Positions 47,944 through 57,700 of a stretch of 64,000 nt of DNA are shown one piece after another. A program made the position numbers and the translations under genes. Numbering within the stretch: position 1 is the first letter of the stretch; each line of letters starts with the position of its first letter. The DNA comes from Pigmentibacter sp. JX0631 (GTDB lineage Bacteria; Bdellovibrionota_B; Oligoflexia; Silvanigrellales; Silvanigrellaceae), in assembly GCF_029873255.1 (NCBI RefSeq), contig NZ_CP123622.1, forward strand, positions 1,886,501 through 1,950,500. Direction: 5' to 3'. A model generated the notes under the pieces. That model was not told the DNA's origin, did not search any database, and worked only from the letters and a program-made list of their open reading frames with translations.

Positions 47944-48987
47944 TTACCAGATTACTATAAAAGTTTGCGGATCATGTCTTTTTCCGCTGACTTCTATTTC
48001 ATAATGAACATGTGGGCCTGTGCTATGCCCGGTGTTACCTACTGCAGCAATGATATCTCCTTTTTTTATTTTCGCGCCTTCTTTTACATAAATATTGCTG
48101 GTATGGGCATATCTGGTAATCATTTTTCTTTCATGAATAAGTTCAATAAATTTACCGTAATCATCGGAATGACCTACCTTGTGTACAGTTCCATTTGCTG
48201 TTGCAAAAATAGGAGATCCTTTTGGAGCTGCGATGTCAATTCCAAAATGAATTCTACTTTGACCTGTAAAAGGGCTTACTCTCCAGCCATAAGCAGATGT
48301 AAATCGGCCTCTAACAGGAGCAATGTCGGGAATACTTTGCAGTTTCAATGCATGTTTTTGCGCTTCTACTAAGAAGATTTTTAAATCTTCTAGTTGTTTA
48401 TTTGTTTTATATTCTGATTCATTAGCAACATCAAAAAGTGATTTTAATTCTAAACTATCATATTTTAGGCCAGTCATTTTATTTGATAACTCAAATTCTT
48501 CTTTAGTTAATGGCCCAATTTCATTTCCTTTCGGAGTGTGTTCTATTGGTGGTTTTGAATTCTCAATATTTTGTGTTGTACTTTTTGTGCTATTTGATTT
48601 TTTACGGTCATCAGTTCTTGTTGTTACTTTTTTAATTTTATCTGAATAATAGTTCACTTGTTCAACTTGATTTTGGATATTTCTAATTTTTGAATTTAAT
48701 GCTTCAACTTCGCTTTGCAATCCTAAACTCTGATCTCTTAGTTTTTCTAATTCTAGAGCATCCTTTTTTGTTACGACATAATTCCATGTCATTGTAACAG
48801 CTATTGTAACTATTACTATTGAAACCAATAGTAGAGCAGGTGGTAAAAAGGTAGGTAATTGAAAAATATGGGTTTTTCCTGTTTTTTTTGAGACATAAAT
48901 CACTGTATGGCTATCAAAAAATTTTTTTTTCGTTGTGTTTTTGTATTTATAATTAGTTTTTTTAAGAGAATTAGGGACTTCTGACAC
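47944..48987 (-). CDS. M23-family (LytM-type) metallopeptidase
   Basis: Membrane-anchored peptidoglycan endopeptidase or amidase activator, ~347 aa. A basic cytoplasmic N-terminus, TM (~47-68) and coiled coil (~75-115) are followed by a linker and the LytM domain: GRFTSAYGWRVSPFTGQSRIH, HFGIDIAAPKGSPI (zinc His and Asp), YAHTSNIYVKEG, GNTGHSTGPHVHYEI (zinc HxH). All ligands are present, so it is probably active. Start: GTG at 48987 with GAGG 5 nt upstream; a GTG at 48993 overlaps that site. Its end is 30 bp from the barrel gene, where a small GGTAAT/ATTACC hairpin with a GAAA loop includes the stop codon. Confidence 0.9.
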   Translation of the reverse strand: MSEVPNSLKKTNYKYKNTTKKKFFDSHTVIYVSKKTGKTHIFQLPTFLPPALLLVSIVIVTIAVTMTWNYVVTKKDALELEKLRDQSLGLQSEVEALNSKIRNIQNQVEQVNYYSDKIKKVTTRTDDRKKSNSTKSTTQNIENSKPPIEHTPKGNEIGPLTKEEFELSNKMTGLKYDSLELKSLFDVANESEYKTNKQLEDLKIFLVEAQKHALKLQSIPDIAPVRGRFTSAYGWRVSPFTGQSRIHFGIDIAAPKGSPIFATANGTVHKVGHSDDYGKFIELIHERKMITRYAHTSNIYVKEGAKIKKGDIIAAVGNTGHSTGPHVHYEIEVSGKRHDPQTFIVIW

Positions 48988-49058
48988 CAACACCTCACAA
49001 GAATATAATTTTCTCTATTTCTTATCGGTGTTTTGTGGAAAATAATGGAGTAATAATT

Positions 49059-49078
49059 TCCTATTAATATTAATAGGA
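49059..49078. promoter_or_regulatory. 20-bp perfect palindrome between tRNA-Arg and the M23 gene
   Basis: TCCTATTAAT (49059-49068) followed directly by its exact complement ATTAATAGGA (49069-49078). It starts 72 bp upstream of the M23 peptidase start and 17 bp after tRNA-Arg. No T run follows on the minus strand, so an operator or processing site is more likely than a terminator. Confidence 0.5.
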
Positions 49079-49095
49079 TAGTAGGAATTTTTGTG

Positions 49096-49172
49096 TGGCC
49101 TGGCCGGCGCGATTCGAACACGCGACCATCGGATTAGAAATCCGATGCTCTATCCAGCTGAGCTACGGCCAG
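49096..49172 (-). tRNA. tRNA-Arg (anticodon TCT)
   Basis: 77-nt cloverleaf on the minus strand with encoded CCA. Acceptor CTGGCCG pairs with CGGCCAG; anticodon stem ATCGGA and complement enclose a loop with TCT, reading AGA/AGG; T loop TTCGAAT. AGA is a common Arg codon in this AT-rich window. It lies 60 bp downstream of lptD. Confidence 0.96.
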
Positions 49173-49232
49173 AACACACGGTTATTTGGTTAGCATAAGT
49201 TGAATTACTTTGTAAAGTTTTTCAAAAATAAT

Positions 49233-52200
49233 TTAATCTTTTAATCTACGATCTAAATAATCGCCGAGTTGTTTAGCAGTATAGGAATAGCCAAAAAATC
49301 TAAAAGTTAATGATAACACATATGTAGACATGTTTTCTGAGATACCTGCAGGTTTATTCCGGGCAAACATGAGATCAAGACAATTTTGCAAATTCATGAA
49401 AGTTATACTTTGAGATGATCCGTATCCTTTTCCATCGCTGGTATCAGTATTAGCTGTAGGATCTGTACTTTTAGACCATTGGTAACTAAATTTAAGCCAG
49501 TTTAAAGGTGTGTAATCAACACCTAAAGTTTGTTGAGTTTTTCTAATGAAATCATTTTGGATATTAGAGTTTGGATTAATAACAAACTGTTGATTGTTGG
49601 TATAATTAAAACCAAGTCCATAAGGGAGTTCTGCTGAAATACTAGATGTAAAAGAACTTATTCTTTGATAATATTGGTTATAGCTAACTCCTACATTTGC
49701 ACTTAAAGGTAAGACTGGGTTCATATTTAAATTCGCCGAAGCTACTATGTCGGTATATTTTTGTGAACTGACGGGAGAAACATTTGGCCCCGCTAGCGAA
49801 TTTGTTTCGTTGGCAGTTGTATCTGCCATAAGATTATAGCCTGAAGAAACACTTAGAGAAAGAGGAGTAAATGAAAGTAAAGATTTTTTTGCATAATAGT
49901 TTCCAGCAGGCCAAATATAATTCTGATTTAATTCAGTGGATGTAATTTTATCGTAGTAATTTTCTAATTCAGTTTTTGCCCAAGAATCAAAAATTTTATT
50001 TGAATTAGTTTGTGATGATAAAGAGTAAATTTCATCAGATTTATCTGAAATTTTTATTTTTTGCTGTTCTATAATTTTATGGAAAAAATCAAGATTCGCA
50101 ACTCCTGGTTCAGAAATTAAAGGAAGTCTTGAAATATTATCTTTTGTTTCTATAAATTGTTCTTTATCGATGGTCCAAGAAAGAGTTGCGCCAAAATTAA
50201 TTATAGCAGAACTTACTGTTTTATCTTGATCATACCAAAGTTGATAAGTATTTGGAAAATTATTACTTCGACTTACTGAAGGAATGTAATTAAAATCAAT
50301 AAAGGGAGTTAAGTTTTGTGTTATATTCGTTTTAACTTCATTATTTTGGGTCATAAAATTTGTACTCGAATATAATGGAACATCTAAATGCAATTTATAA
50401 AACATATAGCCCATGTAAGGCTGGACATTTTGATAAGGATATGAGTCAGGAAAATAGTATTGCGTACCAACGGCAGTAGCTGAAATATTTGAATTAAAGT
50501 AATCATTAGCTGGAAATGGCAAAGTTAAAGTTGAAGAAGTAAATGCTCTTTTTCCTTGAGCGTAGGGGTCGTTGGGATTTCTTTGATAATTTGAATCATA
50601 ATTCCCCGTCAAAGAATTTGCTGGGGTAGTTGTAAATAAAGTTTGTGGGACAGGTATATAATTTTGATTATTTTGTCTCACTATATTTTCAAAAGTAGTA
50701 TTATTACTGAAAATAAATGGAGTATTAAAATATTTTGCTGGTAATAAATCAAATTCTACTTTTGGTGATTTATAAGGTGTACTACTAGTATTTGCAGAAA
50801 ATAAATCTTTATTTGCTTGTATTTTTAAAGATAATATAAAATTATCTCCGTAATATTCAGCCGAAGCGTCTTGGTTTAAAAATCTTCTTGAAGCTGAAGA
50901 GGTGTCCCCAAATACTGCCGCAGTAGGATTAATATTAGAGTTATTATTAGAATAATCAGAAAGGTAAAGGTTGTCACTTACATCTTCATAATTTGATTTT
51001 AATGAACCAGAAGAAGTTATAGGTAAGTTAACAGATGAATCGGTATACCATCTATTTTGACTATTTGTTCCTCTGTAACTATTGTATGTATTTATATCGT
51101 TTTGAGAAGTTGATTGTGCAATAGCAGCATCTATTTTTTGAGCGTTAGAGTTATAATCATTAAGATATGTTTTATCCTTAATAAATTTTCCTTCAGTTTT
51201 AAATTGACTTTCACGATCTATTTGAAAGCGAAACTCGCCTGAAAATTGTGAGCCTCTCCCTGAAAAATATTCATAAGTAACAGTACTATCTGCATAAGGT
51301 CCTAATACAATAAAATAAGGAATTATGGTTGCGGAGCCAGCGTTAGTACTTGTGTAAGAGCTAGGAGTTAAGAATCCTGACTCTCTCTTATTTTTAATTG
51401 GAAATTTAAGCCAAGGTGAATAAAAAACAGGTACAGTAAAAAAATCAATAGTTACATCACGCATTGTAATGTAATTATCCATTTCAATTTTAGCATTTTC
51501 AGAACTAAATCCATAAATAGGAGGTTCATTTAAAGGACTGCAATTACAAGGAGTGATAATTGAATTATTTAAAATTAATGTATCATTATCTTTTTGAATT
51601 ATTTGTGATGCTGCAACTTTTATATATCCATTAATCGATGAAAAATTAGCAATTTTTTGGACTACTTCTGGATTTTCTGCTTTAAATTTTTCTACAGCAG
51701 AACGTCTATCTAATAATTTTTCTTTGTCTTTTTGTGGTAATTTTTCAAGAAAAGCATTAGGTTGAAATTGTGTCCGAGTTAAGCGTGCTAAAAGACGAGC
51801 ATATTTTGCATTAATTTCTTTTAATCTGTTTGTATAATTTTCATTATTATTTTTTTTGAATTTTTTTAAATTTTGAATTCTAGCATATTCTTCTCTAAGT
51901 TCTTTTAATTCATTTTCAATTTCTTTTGTCCTATTATCTTTTGATACTTCATAAGCAATTTCAGCTTTAGAAATTCCTAAAGTTAATTCTGAAAATTTTT
52001 CATCTGTTTCTTTAGGGTCTGATATAATTTTGGCATCATCCATTCGCATTTGTTTGGTAAACAAATCAATTACAATTCTTGAGGCAATTGCTTTTTGTTT
52101 GTTACTAATTAAATTAACATTTCCTTCTGCTGTAACAATCCCTACTTTTTTTTGTAAGATAATATTGTTGGCGGAAATATATATGTTCCCTACCAGAATA

Positions 52201-52394
52201 ATTGCATTACCATTTAATTCAAATGCTTCATTGTTTTTATTTAAATTGATTGAATTTGCATCATAAAAAACCAAATTAGGAATAAGGCTATTATTAAAAA
52301 ATTCTTGCGCAAAAGATTTTTCAACTTGTAAAGTTATAAAAAAGAAGCAGGGTAATAGAAATTTTCTCAGACATGTATAAAATTTTTTAATCAC
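49233..52394 (-). CDS. lptD: LPS-assembly protein LptD
   Basis: 1053-aa outer-membrane protein that, with LptE, inserts lipopolysaccharide into the outer leaflet. Signal peptide (~1-29, ending SFAQ). The OstA/jellyroll N-domain has FELNGNAIILVGNIYISANN and VTAEGNVNLISNKQKAIASRIVIDL. A long charged helical insert follows (~150-245, with NELKELREEYARIQNLKKF), then the LptD barrel start YSPWLKFPIKNKRESGFLTPSSY and many strands to the C-terminus. Mature Cys are a CNC pair before the barrel and one Cys near the end (NLQNCLDLMF). The GTG start directly follows the folC stop with no gap. A classical domain order at larger size than enteric LptD (~780). Confidence 0.9.
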   Translation of the reverse strand: MIKKFYTCLRKFLLPCFFFITLQVEKSFAQEFFNNSLIPNLVFYDANSINLNKNNEAFELNGNAIILVGNIYISANNIILQKKVGIVTAEGNVNLISNKQKAIASRIVIDLFTKQMRMDDAKIISDPKETDEKFSELTLGISKAEIAYEVSKDNRTKEIENELKELREEYARIQNLKKFKKNNNENYTNRLKEINAKYARLLARLTRTQFQPNAFLEKLPQKDKEKLLDRRSAVEKFKAENPEVVQKIANFSSINGYIKVAASQIIQKDNDTLILNNSIITPCNCSPLNEPPIYGFSSENAKIEMDNYITMRDVTIDFFTVPVFYSPWLKFPIKNKRESGFLTPSSYTSTNAGSATIIPYFIVLGPYADSTVTYEYFSGRGSQFSGEFRFQIDRESQFKTEGKFIKDKTYLNDYNSNAQKIDAAIAQSTSQNDINTYNSYRGTNSQNRWYTDSSVNLPITSSGSLKSNYEDVSDNLYLSDYSNNNSNINPTAAVFGDTSSASRRFLNQDASAEYYGDNFILSLKIQANKDLFSANTSSTPYKSPKVEFDLLPAKYFNTPFIFSNNTTFENIVRQNNQNYIPVPQTLFTTTPANSLTGNYDSNYQRNPNDPYAQGKRAFTSSTLTLPFPANDYFNSNISATAVGTQYYFPDSYPYQNVQPYMGYMFYKLHLDVPLYSSTNFMTQNNEVKTNITQNLTPFIDFNYIPSVSRSNNFPNTYQLWYDQDKTVSSAIINFGATLSWTIDKEQFIETKDNISRLPLISEPGVANLDFFHKIIEQQKIKISDKSDEIYSLSSQTNSNKIFDSWAKTELENYYDKITSTELNQNYIWPAGNYYAKKSLLSFTPLSLSVSSGYNLMADTTANETNSLAGPNVSPVSSQKYTDIVASANLNMNPVLPLSANVGVSYNQYYQRISSFTSSISAELPYGLGFNYTNNQQFVINPNSNIQNDFIRKTQQTLGVDYTPLNWLKFSYQWSKSTDPTANTDTSDGKGYGSSQSITFMNLQNCLDLMFARNKPAGISENMSTYVLSLTFRFFGYSYTAKQLGDYLDRRLKD

Positions 52395-53738
52395 TCAATT
52401 CCCCGTTAAGAAGGAAAGGCCAAATCGTTCCATTGCTAAACCAATAAAAGCTATTGAACCAGTAATAACAATGGGATCATTTATATTTTGATTCATTGCA
52501 GCTTCTAAAGCAATTTCGTATTTATCATAACAGAAAATATTAAAATGTTGAGATTGATTCTCTATTTTTAATTTATGGAAATACTCTAGAATATTTTTGG
52601 ATAATTCTGATCTAGGTGAATCCATTTCGGTAACATAAATGGTGTGAGCTATTTCTGGTATTTTTCTTAAAGTTTTTTTCCAATCTTTATCACTTAAGCT
52701 GGCAAAAACTAATGTACAACGTCTTTCAGAAAATTCAGATCGCTTATATTCTTGTAAAAAGAATTCAAAACCATCAGGATTATGTGAAGCATCAAAAATG
52801 ATTGTTCTATTTTCTATCTGCCTAATATCAAATCTACCAGGCCATTGTGTTTTTTTGATTCCTTCAATAGTTTTTTCATAATTAAAAAGAAATTTTTTAT
52901 TTAAGTGATATTGTATTTCTAATTCAATTTCTTGAATAGCAAGAAGAGCTGTTTTTAAATTTGCAATATTTAGGTTCGCAAAAGTTAAATCTGAATGATT
53001 GCTTAATTTAATTTGAGAAAAAACGGTATTGAATTTTTCATTGAATGCAGTCGAAAATAATTTAGGTATTGCACCAATTAGTTGAATTGTTTTGATTGCA
53101 CCAGAAAGTGCTGATGGACTTAAATCCCCTAAAATTACTGGTCTATTTCTTCTAGAAACATATGATTTGTCTGCAGCAATTTTTTCTTCACTATCACCTA
53201 AAACTTCAGTATGTTCCAAGGTTATAGAAGTTACCACGCTAACCAAAGGTGAAATACAGTTTGTGCTATCTAACAATCCCCCCAAACCAACTTCGCAGAC
53301 TAAAAAATCGATGTCTTCTTTTTTAAAAGTAAATAAAGAAGTTGCGGTTAATATTTCAAATAAACTTGCATCAGGTAAGGTATTTTGCGCTTCAGCAATG
53401 ATGGTTAAGAGATTTTTTTCAAAAACATCCTCTGACAACGGAATACCATTTATTCTAATTCTTTCATTTGGATGTATTAAATGCGGCGAGGTATAAAGAC
53501 CTGTCTTAAAACCATGAGATCTTAAAATGCTTTCAATAAATGCACAGGTGGTACCTTTTCCGTTGCTTCCAGCGACAATCACGGATGGAATATTCAACAC
53601 TCCATCTTTCAAATAATTTTTCAAAAGCAAATGTAAACGATGAGAACCAGGAATCATTTTACCCCTTACTTTATTATAATAAGGTTTAAGCAAGGGAGAG
53701 ATTATTTGAGGGGTAAACTTTGGTAAAGTGTATTTCAT
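52395..53738 (-). CDS. folC: Folylpolyglutamate synthase / dihydrofolate synthase
   Basis: Mur-ligase-type ATP enzyme that adds glutamate to dihydropteroate and folates. The P-loop is VAGSNGKGTTCAFI, followed by TGLYTSPHLIHPNERIRING, CEVGLGGLLDSTN and the C-terminal-domain FDASHNPDGFEFF. Length 447 aa is normal. It lies between accD (15 bp upstream) and lptD (immediately downstream), and accD-folC is a conserved pair in proteobacteria. The folP gene of the same pathway is 40 kb away. The ATG has a weak ribosome site, so coupling with accD is likely. Confidence 0.95.
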   Translation of the reverse strand: MKYTLPKFTPQIISPLLKPYYNKVRGKMIPGSHRLHLLLKNYLKDGVLNIPSVIVAGSNGKGTTCAFIESILRSHGFKTGLYTSPHLIHPNERIRINGIPLSEDVFEKNLLTIIAEAQNTLPDASLFEILTATSLFTFKKEDIDFLVCEVGLGGLLDSTNCISPLVSVVTSITLEHTEVLGDSEEKIAADKSYVSRRNRPVILGDLSPSALSGAIKTIQLIGAIPKLFSTAFNEKFNTVFSQIKLSNHSDLTFANLNIANLKTALLAIQEIELEIQYHLNKKFLFNYEKTIEGIKKTQWPGRFDIRQIENRTIIFDASHNPDGFEFFLQEYKRSEFSERRCTLVFASLSDKDWKKTLRKIPEIAHTIYVTEMDSPRSELSKNILEYFHKLKIENQSQHFNIFCYDKYEIALEAAMNQNINDPIVITGSIAFIGLAMERFGLSFLTGN

Positions 53739-53753
53739 ATAAATGAAACCATT

Positions 53754-54623
53754 TTAATTTTTTTGTTTATTTTTTGGTAATGGTTCACACAATATATTTA
53801 AAGTTCTGGAGAGTATTTCTTTCATTTCCTGTCTTTTGACTATTTTATCTAAAACACCGTGCTCAAAACAAAATTCAGCTGTTTGAAAATTTTCTGGTAA
53901 TTTTTGTCTAATAATATTTTCAATTACTCTTCTACCTGCAAAACCTATAGTAGATTTAGGTTCTGCATAATTAATATCGCCCAGCATTGCAAAACTAGCC
54001 GCAACGCCTCCAGTTGTAGGATCACACATAACACTGATGAAAGGTAGAGAGGCTTCTCGATGTAGAGCTATGGCTGTCGAAGTTTTTGCCATTTGCATGA
54101 GGGATAAAAGACCTTCTTGCATTCTTGCTCCTCCACTACTACTGACAAGAATAACTGGCATATTATTTCTTCTGGCTCTGGCAAACATTCTATTAATTCG
54201 TTCTCCCACAACGGAGCCCATGCTTCCACCCATCCAGAAAAAATCAAGTACGCCTAAAGCAACTGGTCTGTTATTTAAAAGACCTGCACCGGTAATTACC
54301 GCATCATATTTAGAAGTTTTTTTGATCATATTTTTAAGACGGTCTTTATAAGGCCGACCATCATCAGACAGCAGGGGGTCATTACTACAAAGAGTGTGAT
54401 CCCATTCAAAAAAAGTATTATTGTCAATAAGAAGTTCAATACGCTGTTCACCTGGGAATCGATGATGATAGTTGCAAGTTGGGCAAACAAGATGGTTTTC
54501 TTCAAGATCTGATATAAGAACAATTTCTGAGCAGGAAGGGCATTTTTCCCAAACCCCACTTGGTAGTGATTTTTTTTCTGACACATCTTGAAGTTTTGCT
54601 GGTTCGCGCGATAGCCATCCCAT
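53754..54623 (-). CDS. accD: Acetyl-CoA carboxylase carboxyltransferase subunit beta
   Basis: Carboxyltransferase beta subunit, first committed step of fatty-acid synthesis. The zinc ribbon cysteines are C28, C31, C47 and C50 (CPSC, CPTC). The crotonase-like core has VALGVLDFFWMGGSMGSVVGERI, SSSGGARMQEGLLSLMQMAKT, CDPTTGGVAASFAMLGDI and GFAGRRVIENIIRQKLP. AGGAGG lies 8 nt before the ATG at 54623; the frame upstream to 54668 is not needed. 289 aa is typical. First gene of an accD-folC-lptD operon, divergent from tamB across 138 bp. Confidence 0.97.
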   Translation of the reverse strand: MGWLSREPAKLQDVSEKKSLPSGVWEKCPSCSEIVLISDLEENHLVCPTCNYHHRFPGEQRIELLIDNNTFFEWDHTLCSNDPLLSDDGRPYKDRLKNMIKKTSKYDAVITGAGLLNNRPVALGVLDFFWMGGSMGSVVGERINRMFARARRNNMPVILVSSSGGARMQEGLLSLMQMAKTSTAIALHREASLPFISVMCDPTTGGVAASFAMLGDINYAEPKSTIGFAGRRVIENIIRQKLPENFQTAEFCFEHGVLDKIVKRQEMKEILSRTLNILCEPLPKNKQKN

Positions 54624-54761
54624 GTTAAGTAACCTCCTCGACAGAATATGGTGGGTAGTCCATAACAAAGAGTAAGCATTTGGTCAAAACTCAATGGCAC
54701 TTTTTGTGACTGAATGTTAACATAAAAAAGGAAATTTGCTTCCAATATAGGAATGAATTGA

Positions 54762-57700
54762 GTGATTAAGTTTTTAAAAAGATTACTGTTGTTTGTTATT
54801 GTGACGTTTATAGCAATGAATGCACTTGTTTTTTTTATTCTAAATAGTCAAACTATTCAACATGCAATTGTGGAATATATCAATGTAAATTATTTAGAAA
54901 AAAGTAAATTAAAATTAAGTTTAGGTTCATTAAGTTTAAATTTTTTTACGGGTTCACTTAATTTAAATGAAGTGTATATTAAAGAAATTAAGAACAAAGT
55001 TGATGCTTCTAAACAATTAGGAAATTTCAATTTTGGACTTAATCAGCTAACTATTTCATTTGATATTTTAGCTTCATATTTTCGAAGAACACCTGTTATT
55101 AAAAAAATTACTTTGCGAGGAGGTGGAATACAATTAGGTTATGATGATAAAAATAAATTAATTTTACCTGATTTTTTACAAATGGAAGACGATAATGAAC
55201 CTATAAATATTCCGAAAATATTACAAGATAATATTACTAAAATACCATTTTCTATCGAAGGTATTAATATAAGTTTTATTTTAGGAAAAGAAATAAATAA
55301 AAATTATCAAAAAATTACTTTATCACACATTGAAATTGAAAAAGAATTAAATAAGAGCGGTATTCCAATATTAAAAAATTCATTGTTGGTAACTGATACA
55401 ACACTGGTATTTCCATTTTTATTGGATAAAGTCTATATAAATCATCTAGAAAGTACTATTTTATTAGGAATTGATGGGAGTGTTTATTCTGATAAATTTG
55501 AACTTAAAAGTAATTTAGCAGAATTAAATACGGATATAAGAGGCCATATTTCTTCAAATCTAATAGAGTCAACTTATATTGCAAATATTGGTTCACTAAA
55601 ATTAAATGCAAAAGATATTTTTCATTTATTAGAAATGGATGCAAAAGGTATCGCTGTACTGTCTGGAGCAGTTGTTTCTGGAAAAAATTTGTTTGATGAA
55701 CCTATTTTTGATGGTCGAGTAGTATGGAAAGATTTTAAATTAATGCAATTTGATATCTATAATGGAAATGCTGATTTACATTTCAAAGATAGATCTATAG
55801 TTTATTCGAAAGCTAAAATAAAAACACACAAAAATGGGAATATTTATTCTCAAGGTAAATTTGAATTATTTGATTCATTTAATTTTGAAAATGAAGCTCA
55901 AATTGATAACTTAAGTTTTGCTGAATTACTTAATGGTTTAGGAGCTTCTTTTACTCCTGTAGATTTCGGAATATTTTCTGATAAAATGTTAGTCACAGGG
56001 AAAATTATGAGCCCCAACGAAAAAAAAGTTTTTGAACTAACAGCAATAGGTTCTGGTTCTGCAAAAAATATGTTAGTTACAACTTTTAAAGATAATAAAG
56101 AAAGACCTCCGCTTCCAACGATTAATTTTAATCTCAATCTATCAGCTTCTGTATTAGGTTTAGTTCTAGATAATACAAATGGATTTATAGCAAAGAAAAT
56201 AAATGAAAATTCAGGAAATCTTAATATAAATTCTGCTTACATAGATTTTACTCCAGCAAAAGGTATTTCTGCAAATGCTTCTTTAACGGGTAAGGATTTA
56301 AATTTAAATATATTAGAATATTTTTTAAAATTTAAAACCCTAGGAATCGGTGATTTTTCCGGAAATATCAAAGTAGACCCAGGGTCAACAAATGTGGTAT
56401 TTAAAGGACTAGCAAATGCTTCAAATGGAGAAATGTTTGGTGTTGAATTTAGTAATTATTCTGGTGAAGTTGGTTTAGATAATTATGGGATATGGACAAA
56501 AAATGCATTTATTAATTTTAAAAATAAAAATACTACAGAAGATTCAATTTTAAAATTAAACTCTGTTGATGTAGAATACGATAATCTTAATTCAAAAATA
56601 GAAGCTTCTGGAGAGAATCTAGATTTAAATTCAATAATTGAAGCAAATAAATTTTGGATTAAACCTGCATTTTATTCTACTAAAGGGAAAGTAAAGAAGT
56701 TTTCCACATCTCTTTCTGGTTTAATAATGCATCCTTCGACTTGGACATTGAAAATGAATTCTAGTATTGAGAATTTAGAATTTTTAAATGGAAAAGTTCA
56801 AGATTCAAAGATAATTTTAAACTGCAAAATTGGAATATGTGCAAATTCTGTAATTTTATTTAATAATATCCAAGATAAAATTCCTGACAAAAATGTTTCA
56901 GGAAAAGGAGCTTCTTTTGCATTTTTTGAATTAAATAATTTTTCTTTTGATAATTCAGGATTTAAAGGGAAGGTAAATAATTTTCCAATTTCAGCCCTAT
57001 CTACTCCTGAGAATACTTTAACTGGAAAATTAAATGCAAATCTTGAAATGGCAGGAAAATGGCATGAATTAGAGGGTAATTTTAAATTACTAGCAGCTGA
57101 TTTCTCAGTTAATAATTCTTGGTTTGGTGATATTAGTTTGGTAGGTAAACAAAAAGCAGATAAAAATTTTTCAATAGATTTTTCCTTATATAATAACCAG
57201 ATCGTTGGAAATTACTTAATGCCAAGGGATTTGGAACAAAATTCTATACTTAATATAAAATTAATAAATTTCGATGCAACAAATCTACTAAATGATAATG
57301 TAAGGGTTAATTATAATTTATTTTCTCAATTTAACGGAGCATTTAATTTTCAAGGACCTTTAGGTTTTGATCAATTTAAAAATGAAAAATGGTATCAAAA
57401 ATGGGTAGGAAATGGATCATTGAATTCTGGACATATTCAAGTCGGAAGAATGTTAATGGATATTAATACCACGAGTCTTATTAACTTTAATGGGAAAAGT
57501 ATTAATTTAAATACTTTTCAAATGAATGGGCAAATTGGAAAAGTTGAGATTGGAAAATCAAATTTTAATATAGAAAATAAATATTTAAATACATCTTTGA
57601 ATATTGATGCTAATCTTAATAAAATTGATCAATTGCATGAAGACTTCGGTTCGTCTGAAGGAAATTTAAAAGGACAATTTATTTTAGATGGATACTTATC

